64,000 nucleotides of DNA from Channa striata (taxonomy: Eukaryota; Chordata; Actinopteri; Anabantiformes; Channidae), in assembly GCA_033026295.1 (NCBI GenBank), contig CM065174.1, positions 28,116,720-28,180,719 of the forward strand. Direction: 5' to 3'. Position numbers and translations under genes: made by a program. The notes under the pieces were generated by a model that ran no database searches, had not been told where the DNA came from, and saw nothing but the letters and a program-made list of their open reading frames with translations. Below are positions 9,951-22,500 of the stretch, piece by piece (the stretch's first letter is position 1; each line of letters starts with the position of its first letter).

Positions 9951-11547
9951 CATATTTATTACAATGATCTTCTATTTTCCCATATACATCTGACAGTAGG
10001 AGAGCCCAAGACACATATGCCCCTGTGAATGTGACAAGTCATAAACTTTTTTGAGACAAAGTCATAAACTTTGTCTCTATTGCATAGAGACAATAGAAAG
10101 ATGGTCATCTGGGTGAAGTTACACTGTTCTGAGTGTCTCTTCCAGTCTTAGTTTGTGAATCCTCACTGCATACACATAATGTCAAAAAGACCAAATGAGC
10201 AAATGGTCACCCCAGGCAGGAATAATAATAAATGAAAAGGTTTTATCAGTTAACTGGAACAACAAAACACAGGGACATGGCCAAACTAAGTCCCTTTAGA
10301 AAAGCGGAAAGAAGGCAGAATAAATAAAGCTAACTGTGACAGGGGAGAACTGTGGGGAAGCTAAAGATCCACATGGCTAATGGAACTAGAGCCGCCTGGT
10401 GAAGACACTGAACCTCCCAAAGCCGTGCCTAGTGTCTGCTGCCCACTTGTACGTCTGCTAAATGATCCAGGTCGTGACAGGTTTGAGTGTGGACGACTGG
10501 CAGAACAGGACAGCTTCTAAATTTGTAAGAAAGTGGCACCACCTTTAAGAGAGCTGTGCATTGGCAAATTCTTCAATGACCTGAAGAATGGGCCAAAGTT
10601 CCTCCACAACAATGTGAGAGAAGTCATAGAGATACGATTATTCAAGCTAATGCTGCCAAACTATGGAATTGTTAGAGGGTATAAGACCTGCTACAATCAG
10701 ATGATTTTTATGATTTTTTTATGATTTAGATGATTTTATTTATTTTGCACTTGATTGTAAAGCATTGTGTCACTGTTCAAATACTTACTGACTTGACTGT
10801 ACACATGTGTGCACACGCAATTCACACTTTCATGCTGATGATTGCTTGACTTGGTGGATTCTAAGGGTTTCATGAACAGCTCCCTCTATCCAACCATCTG
10901 GTGAGTTGTGTGAGAACGTGATGGCCAAAGGCCTTGGTGTGTTCTAGCTCAGTCCTGCTATGAATACAAAAATCCCTGACCTTCCAGTGACAACTATAAA
11001 TATTTAATCTCCTCAAAGACAGTGAGAGGCAGAGAGTTACCAGTTACTTTCTGCTGGAAGTGCTGTCAGCGCTTTCACCGGCTCCTGATTGAACCTGAAG
11101 CTCTTCTGTAGACTTGTCCTTACTTTTCTATCATGAACTTTCAATTTCAATTCTACAAGGCTGGGAAAGAAAACTTGGTGAAAATTGAGAGTGCGAACTA
11201 CAGAGAGGCAAAATAGACATAACAAAAAAATATATGTCAAAGAGAAACAAGGGCACAATCTTTTACATCTGAGAACCTCTAGTATTTTGATCAGCTGCGT
11301 GATGAACTGTCATGACTCAGTTATGTTTAGATGATGGACCGTAACTGCTGCAGTCGAAAGCATGTTCACGCTAGTTGGCTCTTTCTCCACATTCTACCTG
11401 CCAACTTCATCTAAAAGATGTAGATACTATACTGAATTTAATTTCATAAAGATCATATATGAATTTTTTAAAAAGTCCATATGCCAGCAGTAAATGGATC
11501 AGTATATTTTCACACTTTAGTCTAGACTCCCTTAAGTTACAAAGGCA
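9951..11547. other. Gene-free stretch
   Basis: No recognisable protein, RNA gene or full transposon. Paired hairpins sharing one arm lie at 10,053-10,093 (listed separately). The frames at 10,533-10,724 and 11,037-11,258 have no recognisable domains. Confidence 0.5.
10053..10093. repeat. Overlapping hairpins sharing one arm
   Basis: GAGACAAAGT (10,053-10,062) pairs perfectly with ACTTTGTCTC (10,068-10,077) across a 5-base loop. TTGTCTCT (10,071-10,078) pairs perfectly with AGAGACAA (10,086-10,093) across a 7-base loop. The middle arm is shared, so only one hairpin can form at a time. No function is implied by the context. Confidence 0.6.
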
Positions 11548-12130
11548 GTCATTTTTGACCAGGATTTGTCATTTACCTCACACATAAAATAAATCTCTAG
11601 AACAACCTTCTTCCATCTATGGAACATTGCCAAACCGCTGGGGGACCAACCCTGATGCACTGAGACACTTTCCTCCTCTCAGCCCATATTTATATGTCAC
11701 CACTGTATGACATTAACTCTGTATCTTCTTTGTCCCATAGTCGTCTTTCTCCCTCCCTGTCTCCCTCTCTCTGTCCCTGTCCTCAGGTGTCTCTGGCTTT
11801 GGTGCTGTGTGTCCTCCAGTGTGCAGCTACTGGTCCCACTAACCTGCCCAATGCTTTTTTGTTGCTGCTTTTGTTGCTCTGTTCTTTTCTCTCTCCACTT
11901 TCCACTCAGCCCAACCGGTCAAGGCAGATGTCCGTCCACCCTGAGCCTGGTTCTGCTGGAGGTTTCTTCCGTTAAAGGGAGTTTTTCCTCTCCACTGTTG
12001 CCTATAGCTGCTCAAGGGGGATTTGTTGGCTTTTCTCTAAATGTCTGTTTAGTCTGGACTTTATTATGTAAAGTGCCCTGAGATAATGCTGTTGTAAATT
12101 GGCTGCATATAAACAAAGTTGAATTGAATT
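11548..12130 (+). mobile_element. L2-clade LINE, internally deleted 3' fragment
   Basis: It begins in ORF2 with GTCATTTTTGACCAGGATTT (the VIFDQDLSFTS segment in the better copies) and continues to GGAACATTGCCAAA. There it jumps over the rest of ORF2 to the 3'-UTR word CTGCTGGGGGACCAACC. The UTR runs through GTTTCTTCCGTTAAAGGGAG and ends in AACAAAGTTGAATTGAATT, the L2 tail. The UTR carries the GATGCACTGAGACACTTTCC variant shared with the copies at 43 and 51 kb. Confidence 0.9.
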
Positions 12131-14394
12131 AGTATAGTATAGTATTTTTAAGTTCCCAGGTTGACAGACTCTAGGTGAACTGCTTTTCATGTGCATAAAG
12201 TTGATCTTTTCTCAACTTTTCCCCTGTAGAGAAGCTGTAGAGCTCAGTGGGGATTCTCACACCCAAAGCTGGCTTTTCACTGACAGCGACTGGCAGCTGT
12301 CACTGGCCCAGGCTTTTGAATGTGTATGTGTGAACACCCAGTTCTACAGACAGTTAAACAGGTTGACAGTGAGAGACATCGGGCCTGAGGGACACGAAAG
12401 CTGGAGAATTCGCAGTGGGAGACTTTTATAATGGACAAAACGAATCAAGTCACTCAAACACTGTCATTTTGACAAATGGGGGAGAACGTGAAAAGAACAA
12501 GAACACACGACTTGTTCACTGTCAGCTATATTTAGCAATATGTTGTCATAATCCATCAAACAAAGAAAAAAGTGTCAAAAAATGTTTTTCTTGTATCAGG
12601 ATCAGGCATGAGAAATGTTCTTCTTCTCTTCTTCTGTCACCTCCCCATCACCCAGGCTTTCTTCACCCAGTCGATCTGAAGGAAGGAAACGAACCAAACT
12701 AGCCTCACATCCACAGACTGAGGACAGGAGACGTGTTCTGAGGAAAGGAATGAAAAGGAAGTGAGTTAAACAAACGTTATTTAGAGACTTTATCGTTGGA
12801 AGGTCGACCTTTTCCGTACTCCTGAGGGCACACCCTTCAAGCAGTGAGGTATTTTTTGCATGTAGTCCGGACATTTCACCAGCCCGAGCTGGGGAAGTGG
12901 TAAAATGTAGGTTTTAACATGCTGCCCTCACATGCCTGTGGAGATACTGAATAAATCAGTATGGAAGGTTTAAAATATTTAATTGCTGGAGGGACAAGAC
13001 AAACAAAATGCTGTTTTATCACAGTCATAGTTACAATTCTAAGTGCTCCCACTTGCATTTTTGATGAGGTTGATGACTCAGTCTTTCAATATAAAGAATT
13101 CACACTTTACTGCCTCAGAGTGAGAGCAGTGTAAAAGGTAAAATCTATATTAAACTTGTGTTATGGAATTATAATGTTTTGCAGTAATGCAGTAATTCAA
13201 AGGAACAATTAAAATGTTCAAACACAGCGGGGACCTTCCAGGAAGTGACACACGGGGGCGTCCTGTCGTCAGAGAGTATCATTTGTGTGTGCGTCGTTTT
13301 GCACTAAGACACCAAAAACAGATGATAAACCATTAATTAAGTGATGATCGGGAAAACAGAACCAGCATGGTGTTTTTGTTTCTGCAGGCAGAGAGCTGGA
13401 GATGAACTGGAACTAAAGGGGCTCGTCTGACCCAAACTTTCCTGTTTAACATTGATAACTGAACCGTCCAGTCCTAAACAGTAACATCTCCTCTCTGTTC
13501 TGTATGTTATTTGTCCTCTTTCATCTGTATATTATTCATGCACATCATGTCCATAAAAGTGCCCACACTGTATATTTTGCACTGCTTATTGCACTTCCGC
13601 TTAGATACTGAACTGCATCAATCTAATCCAATTGTAGCAGACACAGTTGGACATTTCATAATGTCTGTGCATCACAAATTAGTAATCATTTCATCTTCAC
13701 ACAAAAAAGAAAAACATTCACAATAACCCTGAACCATTTTATATTTGAGACTTTCTGAACATTTCTAATGCTCTTTTCCTCAGTATTTTGCCTTAAACAT
13801 TTACAGACTGTCCAGCAGAAGATCACTTAGATCACTTTTCTTGCATGTTAGGCAAACGTCGAAATGGAATTCACCATTGTAGCATCCAGAGACAGAGTTT
13901 GGAATTCAACCTCCATCTTGAAAACAAGAGGGGAGGTAATAACCCGGCAATAAACTTTCTTTCTAAAAGAATCCACCAATAATCCTCCCCAGGACCAGAT
14001 AACACCAAGAGAACTGAGTAAAGCAAACAAACCACACCTTGTTAAGAGTTGGATGTATTTTGTCCTGTTTTGGGTCGTCACCGTCATCATTATCATTGTT
14101 AGAATTCTGGAATCTATGCTCCTCCCCTTCTTGACTGGTTGCCAGCGCACTCGTCATTTGCCTTCCATCTTCGTCATCATCACCCCTGCATGTTTTGGAT
14201 TTAAGGGCTTGTGTTGAGTTTTGGGGTTGCTAGTGTGTCATGGTCCGTTCTGGTGCTTCTTCTTAATCCTTCCTTCCTTTCCTGATCTTCAGCCTTTGAT
14301 ACTGTCGTGAGTCCGTTTAGTTCTAGTTTGTTAGTCTTCTTGTTTAGAGTACGTTTCTGTTTGTAATATTAATCTCCTCTGTTACAGTGATCTT
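12131..14394. other. Gene-free stretch, with a LINE-like 3' tail
   Basis: No host gene was recognised. At about 13,515-13,640 the plus strand reads CATCTGTATATTATTCATGC, then CACTGTATATTTTGCACTGC and TTGCACTTCCGCTTAGATAC, resembling the 3' UTR of a Rex1-type LINE. The two overlapping minus-strand frames at 13,848-14,157 have no known domain. Confidence 0.4.
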
Positions 14395-14760
14395 CTGTTA
14401 TAGTGTTAGTCTTCTCATTAAGAGTGTATTTTGTTATGGTCTAAGTTTCCATCTTTGAGTTAACATTGTTATTGTCTTGGGAGTTTGAGCTGAGAGTTAC
14501 AGCCTCAGTAGTTAAGGTTCTCGTTATAGTCTTAAGTTTCTGCTCTTGAGTTAACAGTGTTATTACTTCAAGAGTCTTGAGTCGAGTGTTACAGTCTCAG
14601 TATATGAGTTAATGTTGTTAAATCTTTTGAGTGAGTTTAGTTAAAGTCCAAGTCTCTGTCTTTGAATTGCCGTAATATTGTCACCTCTTCAAGTGTTGTG
14701 CTGAGTGTTATTGTATCTGTATTTTGTGTGATAATTATTTAACTGTTTATAGGAGTTCAT
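14395..14760. repeat. Degenerate tandem repeat, unit about 90-117 bp
   Basis: A block starting GTTATGGTCTAAGTTTCCAT at 14,433 recurs as GTTATAGTCTTAAGTTTCTG at 14,523 and as GTTAAAGTCCAAGTCTCTGT at 14,640. Each is followed by a TTGAGTTAAC-like word, a TTATT(G/A) word, and a GAGTGTTACAG-like word. The spacing is 90 and 117 bases. The units are strongly diverged, so the array is old. No coding potential was seen. Confidence 0.6.
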
Positions 14761-16756
14761 GTGTTAACCTCCTGCGATCTTGGTGTGTCTCAGCTTCTGC
14801 TTTTGGGTCCTATAGTTACAGTATCCAGTTACGGAACCTTTACACATCTGACTTAAAGCCATGAACTGACACTCATGTAATTAGCATAAATTTGCTGTGA
14901 GTTTTTCATCTACCAGACCCAAGACTGTCTCCTAACTCACCCGCAAATGACGTTCTTATCAAGATGGTACCAGCTCGCTTGAAAGGAATCGGCAAAATAA
15001 CCATAAAATTTGAGGTGCGAAACCATTTGAGACAGAAAGACTTTGTTTGAATTCAAACCCCAAAAACGGGGACAAATCAGTTATCAAGCTTCATAAAACT
15101 CACACCAATGTGTTTAGAAGCAAATTTGGAACAATTTGAAATGATACCGTCCTTTCTACGAGGAGAAATGACAAAGTTATAAAATAAAGGGTTAGAGATA
15201 GTAACAAGGCACGACATTGCCACCCTTGGGTGGAAAATATAAGTGCATCCCGAAGGTACTCGTCTGTAGAAAGAAATTAAACGGCATTAATCTGTTGTCT
15301 GAAAGTTAAAACACAATGTCATATTCTTCTGTCAATTCTGTACATTACACATACATGTTACATATAATGCAGATAATGCATGACTGAATTCCTAATTGTT
15401 GTTGTGTGTTCTTACTGTGTATTAATATGTATTAGACAAAGCTAATTTTCCATGTAATAATTATTGGATTCCATCTATTCATCTGATCACAACTCTCACA
15501 TGTATGTTAAAATGAGACACGCAGCAATCATGTAGCTTTAAGCATTTTAACCTCCATAGGAGTTTGCACAGTATAACAATTATAATATGTTGCTTTGTTT
15601 TATAGTATGAGATTTTGGGCTCGATGAAAAGAGAAATCTATATTTGACTTTCTGAGATTAAACTGAACAAAGAATTTAATGTGATCTAGAGGAGGGACTA
15701 GCTCTGCCCTCTGCGGTAAATTTAAATTTAGTAGCAACGCCTCATAATCTTTGCGACGCCCGAGGATATAAAATAAAGTTAAAATTCCTTTGTAAGCGTT
15801 CCCGCAGAGTCCACGCAGCGTTCCAGTTCGAGCTTTTAAATAACTTCAGAATTCCATCCTGAAGAAGAAATGTGCCTCAGCTAATATAACTTAGCTGAAG
15901 TTGTTTAAAATGACTTTTTGTCATTAATTCTGTCGTCCGTAAGTTTTCAAACTATTTTTAAAGCACGCACACCATTCCTGCCTATTTTGGACAATTGGAA
16001 AGTCCAAGCCAAACATCAATTTTTGTTTGAAATTAGAAAATCCTTCACAGTTAGTTCCAGACTGAGCCCAAGATTTTTATTCAATAGCCATATTTTTATC
16101 AACCATTTTTGTTGAATTATTTAAATTCAACATCTGCAGCTCCACACGGCTCTGTTTTGGACCAGACAACCAGCGCCTCTGTAAGTCGGCTCAGCCACCA
16201 GCAGAACCAGACCACGTTACTGGAGCTTGCCATCGGACCAGGTGAACGCTGCTGTGGGCCGGGGAAATCTTTGCAGCCACAGCGGATCCTCGCTCTGACA
16301 GCTCGCCTGTTAACAGAACCGAGACGGTCCGTCCTGCTCTACAAAAGAACCAGAAACCTGCAGCAGCTCCCAGGCAAGATGCAAATTTCTCTCTCTAATT
16401 TATGAAAAGTCTAGTGTCTGTACAGCCAATAAACCAACGGAGCCTTTATGAAGTTTCTTTCTAGAGTTTCTAAAATATAATTTCTGTTACTTAGAGGTAA
16501 ATAGTGACTAGACTCTTTCTCGAGCCCAAATTTCTCACACACACTTGCATACCTGGTCCTTTTATCCGTTTGCTTAGAATTGGTTATTTCGTGTTTTTTT
16601 TATTCATTTATTGCATTTATTCCATATATACATATGCATACTCACATTTATCAATATTTTCTGTACTTGTAGATTAATAAATAATTGAAAAGAACTGGTT
16701 CTGTGTTCGTCTTTCTTCAGAGAAACAGACAAAGTCACTGAAACGGTAAAGAACTC
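14761..16756. other. Gene-free stretch with a promoter-like segment
   Basis: No protein was recognised. At 15,765 there is a TATA-like GATATAAAATAAAG, and at about 16,425 a CCAATAAACC polyadenylation-like word, separated by a GC-richer block (16,110-16,380). This layout could be a promoter, an untranslated exon or an LTR. Nothing decisive was found. Confidence 0.3.
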
Positions 16757-16930
16757 ATGACAAAGACTAATCTTGGTTCAAATTTTATTGTTTACTTAAT
16801 TCTGTTGTTTCTGGTGTGGATCATCGGCAGTTCAGGTAATATTTTAATAATAGATTGGTTCAGGTCAAAACACCTGGTGCCCCCCATTCGAGGAAATTAA
16901 TGCGTTTGCGTTATCAAATTACCCAAGTTG
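16757..16930 (+). pseudogene. Possible receptor fragment (GPCR TM1-like), frameshifted
   Basis: A short frame starting at ATG 16,757 encodes a strongly hydrophobic segment reading FIVYLILLFLVWIIGSSGNI, followed by LIIDWFRSKHLVPP, then stops. After a one-base shift at the run of six C's at 16,879-16,884 the reading continues INAFALSNYPSCINW. A hydrophobic helix ending in G-N, then a charged W-x-x-S-K-x-L turn and an A-x-x-L-S-N word, recalls TM1-TM2 of chemosensory GPCRs such as TAS2R. No later helices follow, and a Tc1 fragment lies downstream. This could be chance; I give it low weight. Confidence 0.22.
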
Positions 16931-17289
16931 CATAAATTGGTACACCATTTATTCTCATTCTGTATTTCTATTCATGGCACTGGCTTTACCACAACTGTGC
17001 CTCTTGCACATGGACACAAACCCAGATTTCCCAAAGTCATCTCCCGTCATGGTACCAGTTATACAGGACGCTGAACATTAGACATCAGTAAAGCCGAATA
17101 TGCCAGTGTAGCCAGTTTGCGGTCCAGCTCCTAAATCTATTGGTTCCTCCAAAATCAAGCTGTGCTTGTTGTCCTGCAGTGATCGTATTCTGGGGCTGCT
17201 TCAGTGTTGTTCAGAGTGGTTTTCAACAGGCTGAAGCTCAGACGAAGCTGAGTGATGCAGCAGAACAATTACCGTAAATATCCCAATTA

Positions 17290-17365
17290 CTCTACTACAG
17301 AATGGCTTCAGGGACTCACCTTTGGGAGTGGCCCAGTCAGAGCCCAGACCTCACAGCAATACACA
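17290..17365 (+). mobile_element. Tc1/mariner transposase scrap
   Basis: TGGCCCAGTCAGAGCCCAGA encodes WPSQSPDLTAI. This matches the WPSQSPDLNPIEN signature around the last catalytic acidic residue of Tc1-type transposases. The preceding CAGAATGGCTTCAGGG also fits. Flanking sequence is not recognisable, so only a small scrap remains. Confidence 0.55.
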
Positions 17366-18719
17366 TGCTGTTCACACCTGATGTGGTAAGAATATGGCTG
17401 AGCTAAAGCTGCTCTGTCAGGAACAGTTCAGTTCTTCTTCACCTTGTGGGTCCCTGTGACCTTCCCTGTCAGTATCACTTCAGTTTGTTCGGCCTCTTAG
17501 GCTTCATGAGGTTGTTTGTGATTTGTGATGCGTCACGCCTAATTACAAATGTGGAAGCAAAGTGGCCTGGATCTATGTATTTATAGATCCTTTATTTTGA
17601 AGACAGATTCCTCCTTTTTGCAAAGGTTAATTGTCTTTAAATTTTCAATGTGATATGTTTGGAAGAGACTGACCAATAAAGCTTTAAGAAAATACACACT
17701 TTATCAAGAATTTAGCCACCCTCAGATAACGGAGATCCACTGACGTGGTGGCACAAGCATGATGGCCTCCAGCCTGTGCACCTTGACCAAAGCTGTCACT
17801 GATATAATTGTGCTACAGCATTTTCAAAAATGCCTGATTTCTGCTTCATTAGGTCAATTATTTTCAGCCTACAAAGTTAAAAACAAATGTGACGGTAATC
17901 ATATGTACCACAACAAAACAGTTTGTAGCACTTTGGCCTCTGCTGAGTTCTTGGAACTCTTTGTCCATTTTCATTTATGGAATCCTCATCTGTCTATAAA
18001 GAATTTCTTTGCCTCAGACTCATTTTTATATAACATTCTGACAACTTCCCCCTGTAAATAAAAGGGAATAAGAAATACCGTCCACCAACACCTTGCACAC
18101 ACTCATTAACTGAAAGTGAATTTTGGTCCTATAGAAGAAAAAACTCTCACAGGCTCTCGAAAGCACTAAAACGTCATCATGCACATCCATCATTTCAGCT
18201 CACAACATCTTCACAAAGGAGAGACGGTGAGTAGCTGCTCCTCCTCCCACTCCTCCAGTGTAAAATGATTATTAATACTTCCTCCTCAGAAGAAGAATTA
18301 ACATTAACATTACGTGGCCTTGTGTGTTTTACATCGCATTGGTTCCTCTGTCACAGGCAGCATCTGATCCTAAATTGTGTTTTTAGGAAGGAAAGAAGGT
18401 AATTTACACATAAAGGAATGTGTCAAAAGTTCATTAGAGTGTGGCCTCAGTCACTGGCTCCCCTTCAATTCCATGTATAATTGGCTGGCAGTTTGGTGTC
18501 AGTGCTGATCCTGCTGTTTGAGTTCCGTCTGCTCTCTTCAAGGCTGGGGCAATAAATTGATCTGAAGCCTATTAATGTTTGTATTCTAGAATATTATTTT
18601 TGGTCCCCAGGTCCCTTTTGTTCCTCCACTTGCACAGAAAAACTGCTCTCTTTAGGCACTGTAGCCGATGGAAATCCAACGGATAGTTGTTTTAATGGTC
18701 ACTGTAAACAGTTGATGCA
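17366..18719. other. Gene-free stretch
   Basis: No recognisable gene, RNA or repeat. The frame at 17,759-18,061 (100 codons) shows no known domain and no splice context. Confidence 0.45.
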
Positions 18720-19575
18720 CATCAAATTCAAAAGGCAGGAGGCTGAAAGACTGTGATGGATGGATGGGGTCTCCTGCAATACTGATTGCTTTCCTCCACC
18801 TCTGTCGTTTTAAAGTGTGCAGTCATGGGTCAACAGGGTGAAGAGAAGGGGGCTTAGCACACATCCTTGGGGGGCTACACTGAGTGAGATGATGGTGGCT
18901 GTGGTATAGCCAACTTTAATTACCTGTGGTCTTCCTGTGAGAAGGTGCAGAACTGAAGTCTATAAAAACCATGACTGACGTACCTGAATAAAGGTACAGC
19001 ATGCATTATCAGTGGACAAGTGTGCGGATGGATTTGATGTGCCGCATGTCTAAGCATTCAAAGCACTTTGTGACGTTTGGACTGAGTGCAACAGAACTTA
19101 ATCTTTTAGGTTGAAAGGAGATGGTTTCGTTGGCGTAAAGGTGGTCGCTCTGAGGCCCGTAGGAACAATAGACTGGCTCAGTGAGCTGCTGGACATTTTT
19201 GAGCTCTTCTGCACAGTCCCTCAGCAATTTGCCAGGCATGTTGTCTGGTCCAGCAGCTTTGTGGAAGTTGATCTGGAGGACAGCGTGTTACCCCGCACTG
19301 GAAATTCCATGTGCTGGTCTATTTTTGGATGCACGGTCTTGAGATTTGTGACTGCAAACTCCAGTCGGCATGAGAAATCCATCTGGGTGGGCTGTCTGTT
19401 GTTCGCTTCGAGGCGTGACACAGCTCAGTGCCCTGTTCCTGTCGCTGTTGCTAGAGCTTGGCGAAATGTAAACAGCAACTAATAGGATGCGTGTCAATTC
19501 CCTTGGCAGGTAAAAAGGTCGACACTTGACGATCATAACTTTGGGGTGAGACATGTAACATCTAAACACCATGTA
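18720..19575 (-). pseudogene. Wrecked Rex1-like LINE
   Basis: Read on the minus strand, the element shows collinear pieces of a Jockey-superfamily ORF2. Near 19,535 is VKCRPFYLPRELTRILLVAV of the endonuclease. From about 19,255 to 19,030 the RT entry region reads MPGKLLRDCAEELKNV and later LSSVALSPNVTKCFECLDMR (family pattern RPVALTPxxMKCFERLVMxHI). At about 18,930-18,825 is LTGRPQVIKVGYTTATIISL with APQGCVLSP and, after a frameshift, LLFTLLTHDC. At about 18,800-18,735 is AISIAGDPIHPSQSFSLLPF of the C-terminus. The FADD catalytic block between the last two pieces is deleted, and frameshifts separate most islands. It is inactive. Confidence 0.75.
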
Positions 19576-22500
19576 TCAATGATGTAAATACACAGCCAAA
19601 CATCTAGAACTATTGTTGTTTCATCAGAAATTATCTAAAGATAATCTAGTTAAATTACTCATCAAGGGCCATGCAATTTCTTTATCCACTAATATGTTAT
19701 TACGTTAGGACCAGGGTTAAGTTTGATCCCCCCCAAGTCCCAAGCTGAGATATGTGAGTAATGAGATGATCTTTAGGTTTTCTAATAATCTTTGGAAGGT
19801 CTTGTGTTTCCCTGGACCCCTTACAGTTTACTTTGTGAGCCCACAGCCAATATGCTGCAAAATCAACAAAGGTTCCAAATCTGGGTTTCTAATTCTGGGC
19901 CAACAGTTGAGTGTAATGCTAGGGTTTGTCCAGATTTCGTACATGTGAAGCTTGGCATCTGGTGGAGTGATGCAGGACCTGAAGAAGGAGAAAGCTGGAG
20001 CGGGGAAAACTCTTCGTCTTTCCACAGCTGCCGTGTGAAGGGGCAGTTCCAAGCTTCAGTGAATGTCATGTAATGTCATAAACAAATGACTTTTCTTGTC
20101 AACACAGACTATCAATGTCTTGCCGGACAAAATACACAAATGCTGATGGGTGAAAATTCTGGACTTGATATAGCTGGATTTGCTGACGTAGTTATCGTGA
20201 ACGCATCCTGGGCTGATGTCACATTCCGCGCACTTATGTTATTACTGTGCATGGTTCTGATCATCCCCAACCTCCTAACAATACTGCCAACGCACTACGA
20301 GCAAGCTGATCCACAAAATTCACTCACTATAACTTATTGGTTTACTGTATATCGATGTTATTTTGTCTCTACTTGTGTTTCTAAATACTAATAGGCCTTA
20401 AGTTTTTAAGGTCACCTACAGATTTTAGATCGCTATCACATGCCATCCTGTAGCACAAGTGACATGGTTTCCCGGTAAGAGTAGCTAATTATGGTAGCAG
20501 AGAGACACGGTGTAACAAAACCACATCTGCACATCGTAAAACAGACTCATTCTTTGTTCGTATGAAACTGCAATCAGCTGCGAGGATAAACCCTTGGATT
20601 TTGTACTTCTTGTTCACTGGAAGCATACATTCATTTCATCTGTTTTGTTTGATGGGTCCGAGACTTTGATAACCAATATGAAGTTCGTTAAAAATTATGC
20701 TGAATTCTTACTTGTATGTATGTTTTATGATTTATGAATTTATGCTCATGCAGTGCAACAAAAATGTGTATTTTATATATGAATATTTTTGCAAAAAGCA
20801 ATTCTTCTTAGTACAAATGTTGTTTTGCAAGTACAAATCCTAATTTAAATCACATGCGAATGTGTCGATTATTTTATTTTAGACTGATTTTTATGTCATA
20901 CAGGGGAAAATACGCAAGCTAAGAGCATAAATTAGCATTATCATATAGCTCCCAGCCAACATTAGTGTTGCTGTGTTAAATAAATAAGATCTGAATTGTT
21001 TGGGAATGCGTGATAAGGGGAGGTTGGATACATCCAGAAGGACTTAGTCCACATTTTGTCTTTAAAGAGCGGCCGACAGCAAGTTAGATTAAATGTCATA
21101 ACTTTTTGGGTTTGTGAGGAGATTGAATAGTTACTAGACAGCAACTGACGTGATGAGAATAGATGGCGTGACTGATTTGATTAGAAGATTAGAAAGTGTG
21201 AATATATTCATTTTTCTCGGTGGTGGGTGTGGCTGTAGGTGTAGTGGAGAAGTAGGACGTATAGATGGAGGTTGATATTGGTGACACCCAAAACGTCCCA
21301 ACAGCGACACGTTATCAAGAGAAGCTGACACCCTCAGGAGAAAGGGTCCAGAATGTAACGTTGATTGTTAAACCAAGCAGCTACATGGTGCAAATTGCAG
21401 TAAATGGAAGAATTATGATATTATAATATCAGATGGAGACTTAACCTGCATCTAAAGATATCTATGCCAAAGTCTGCAGAGTGCAAGAATCCATGGTAAC
21501 CCGATATCATGAACTGAAAGTCTCTGATATGTTGTGCACAGGTCATTTGACTCGGACGTCTTGCTGATTTACATATGCTTAAAGGCTGATTCATTTTGAG
21601 TAATGAGTAAAATTAATATCATTTGTACTGCAGCTGTAATGTGGTCTTGATTTTTGTCAATGCTCAGTGCACAGTGAATAGATGTGCAGGCAACAATTAC
21701 ATACTAAGGAGACAGTCATGCAGTGCTTTTGGATTGTCACCCAGGTAACAGATCAGTGGAACTGGAACCAAAACAGCAGATAAGGTGACGAATTTTACAC
21801 AGAAAACGTAGAATTGCATAAAGGGTTGTTAACTTTTGCACATGACTGTAAATACCAGTGACGGCATTGACTTATGTCTTGTTTCTTTAAGGTTTCTTTG
21901 AGGTAAGACTCTCGGCACCGAGGGAAGCCTGTGTTCGCCGTACGTCGCCAAACAAAAAAACACAATGGCACAATACAAAGGTGCGTTTTCATCTCACGTT
22001 TGTTGCAAGCTCTCGAATAGACAATAGAAATCAGTAACTGCCTTCTACAAAACTCCACACAAAACAGTATGAACAAGTGTTGAGGTACTTGGACTCAAGA
22101 CGGGTCTTAAGACCACTTTTTATATGGTCTTGGTCTCGAATGTATTGTTGCGCGTTTTTTTCTTGGTCTTAGGATTTTCAGTCAAGACTGGGCAACACCA
22201 CAAGTGTGGCACGATCACTACATTGCCTGAGCATTTACTGCGTTTTGAGGTAAAAGCTGCTGCTACAACTGCAGCCAATTATTTCCCTCATTTCTGATTG
22301 GAAATTACCGGCTGCCCCCCCCCTTCACTTATACTCAGGGGTAAAGATGTATGAAACACCATGATTATTACAGCTGGGACCAAGTCAAACACTTGGAAAG
22401 GAAGTGGACAGACAGGTAGGTTAAGTGGCTGGGGCTTGAAACTATCTGTGTCCCAGGTGCAGTAAAAGTTGTGATTGAATCCGACAATGAACTTGTGGAG

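Noticed and set aside
9540..10028. 162-codon plus-strand frame
   Set aside because: It passes straight through the TG microsatellite, matches no domain I recognise, and has low-complexity Ser/Pro content.
11694..12081. Plus-strand frames starting MSPLYDINSVSS, repeated at 40,035-40,361 and 49,348-49,626
   Set aside because: They look conserved across three places but all lie in the L2 3' UTR. Similarity reflects copies of one repeat, and the frames differ in length and contain shifts.
16875..16893. TGGTGCCCCCCATTCGAGG as a retroviral primer-binding site
   Set aside because: It starts TGG and follows an AACACC end, but its complement does not match a tRNA 3' end with a proper T stem, and no gag, pol or second LTR follows.
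20086..20391. 101-codon frame with a hydrophobic stretch
   Set aside because: One plausible membrane helix alone is not enough. No family motif, no flanking splice signals and no neighbour gene support it.
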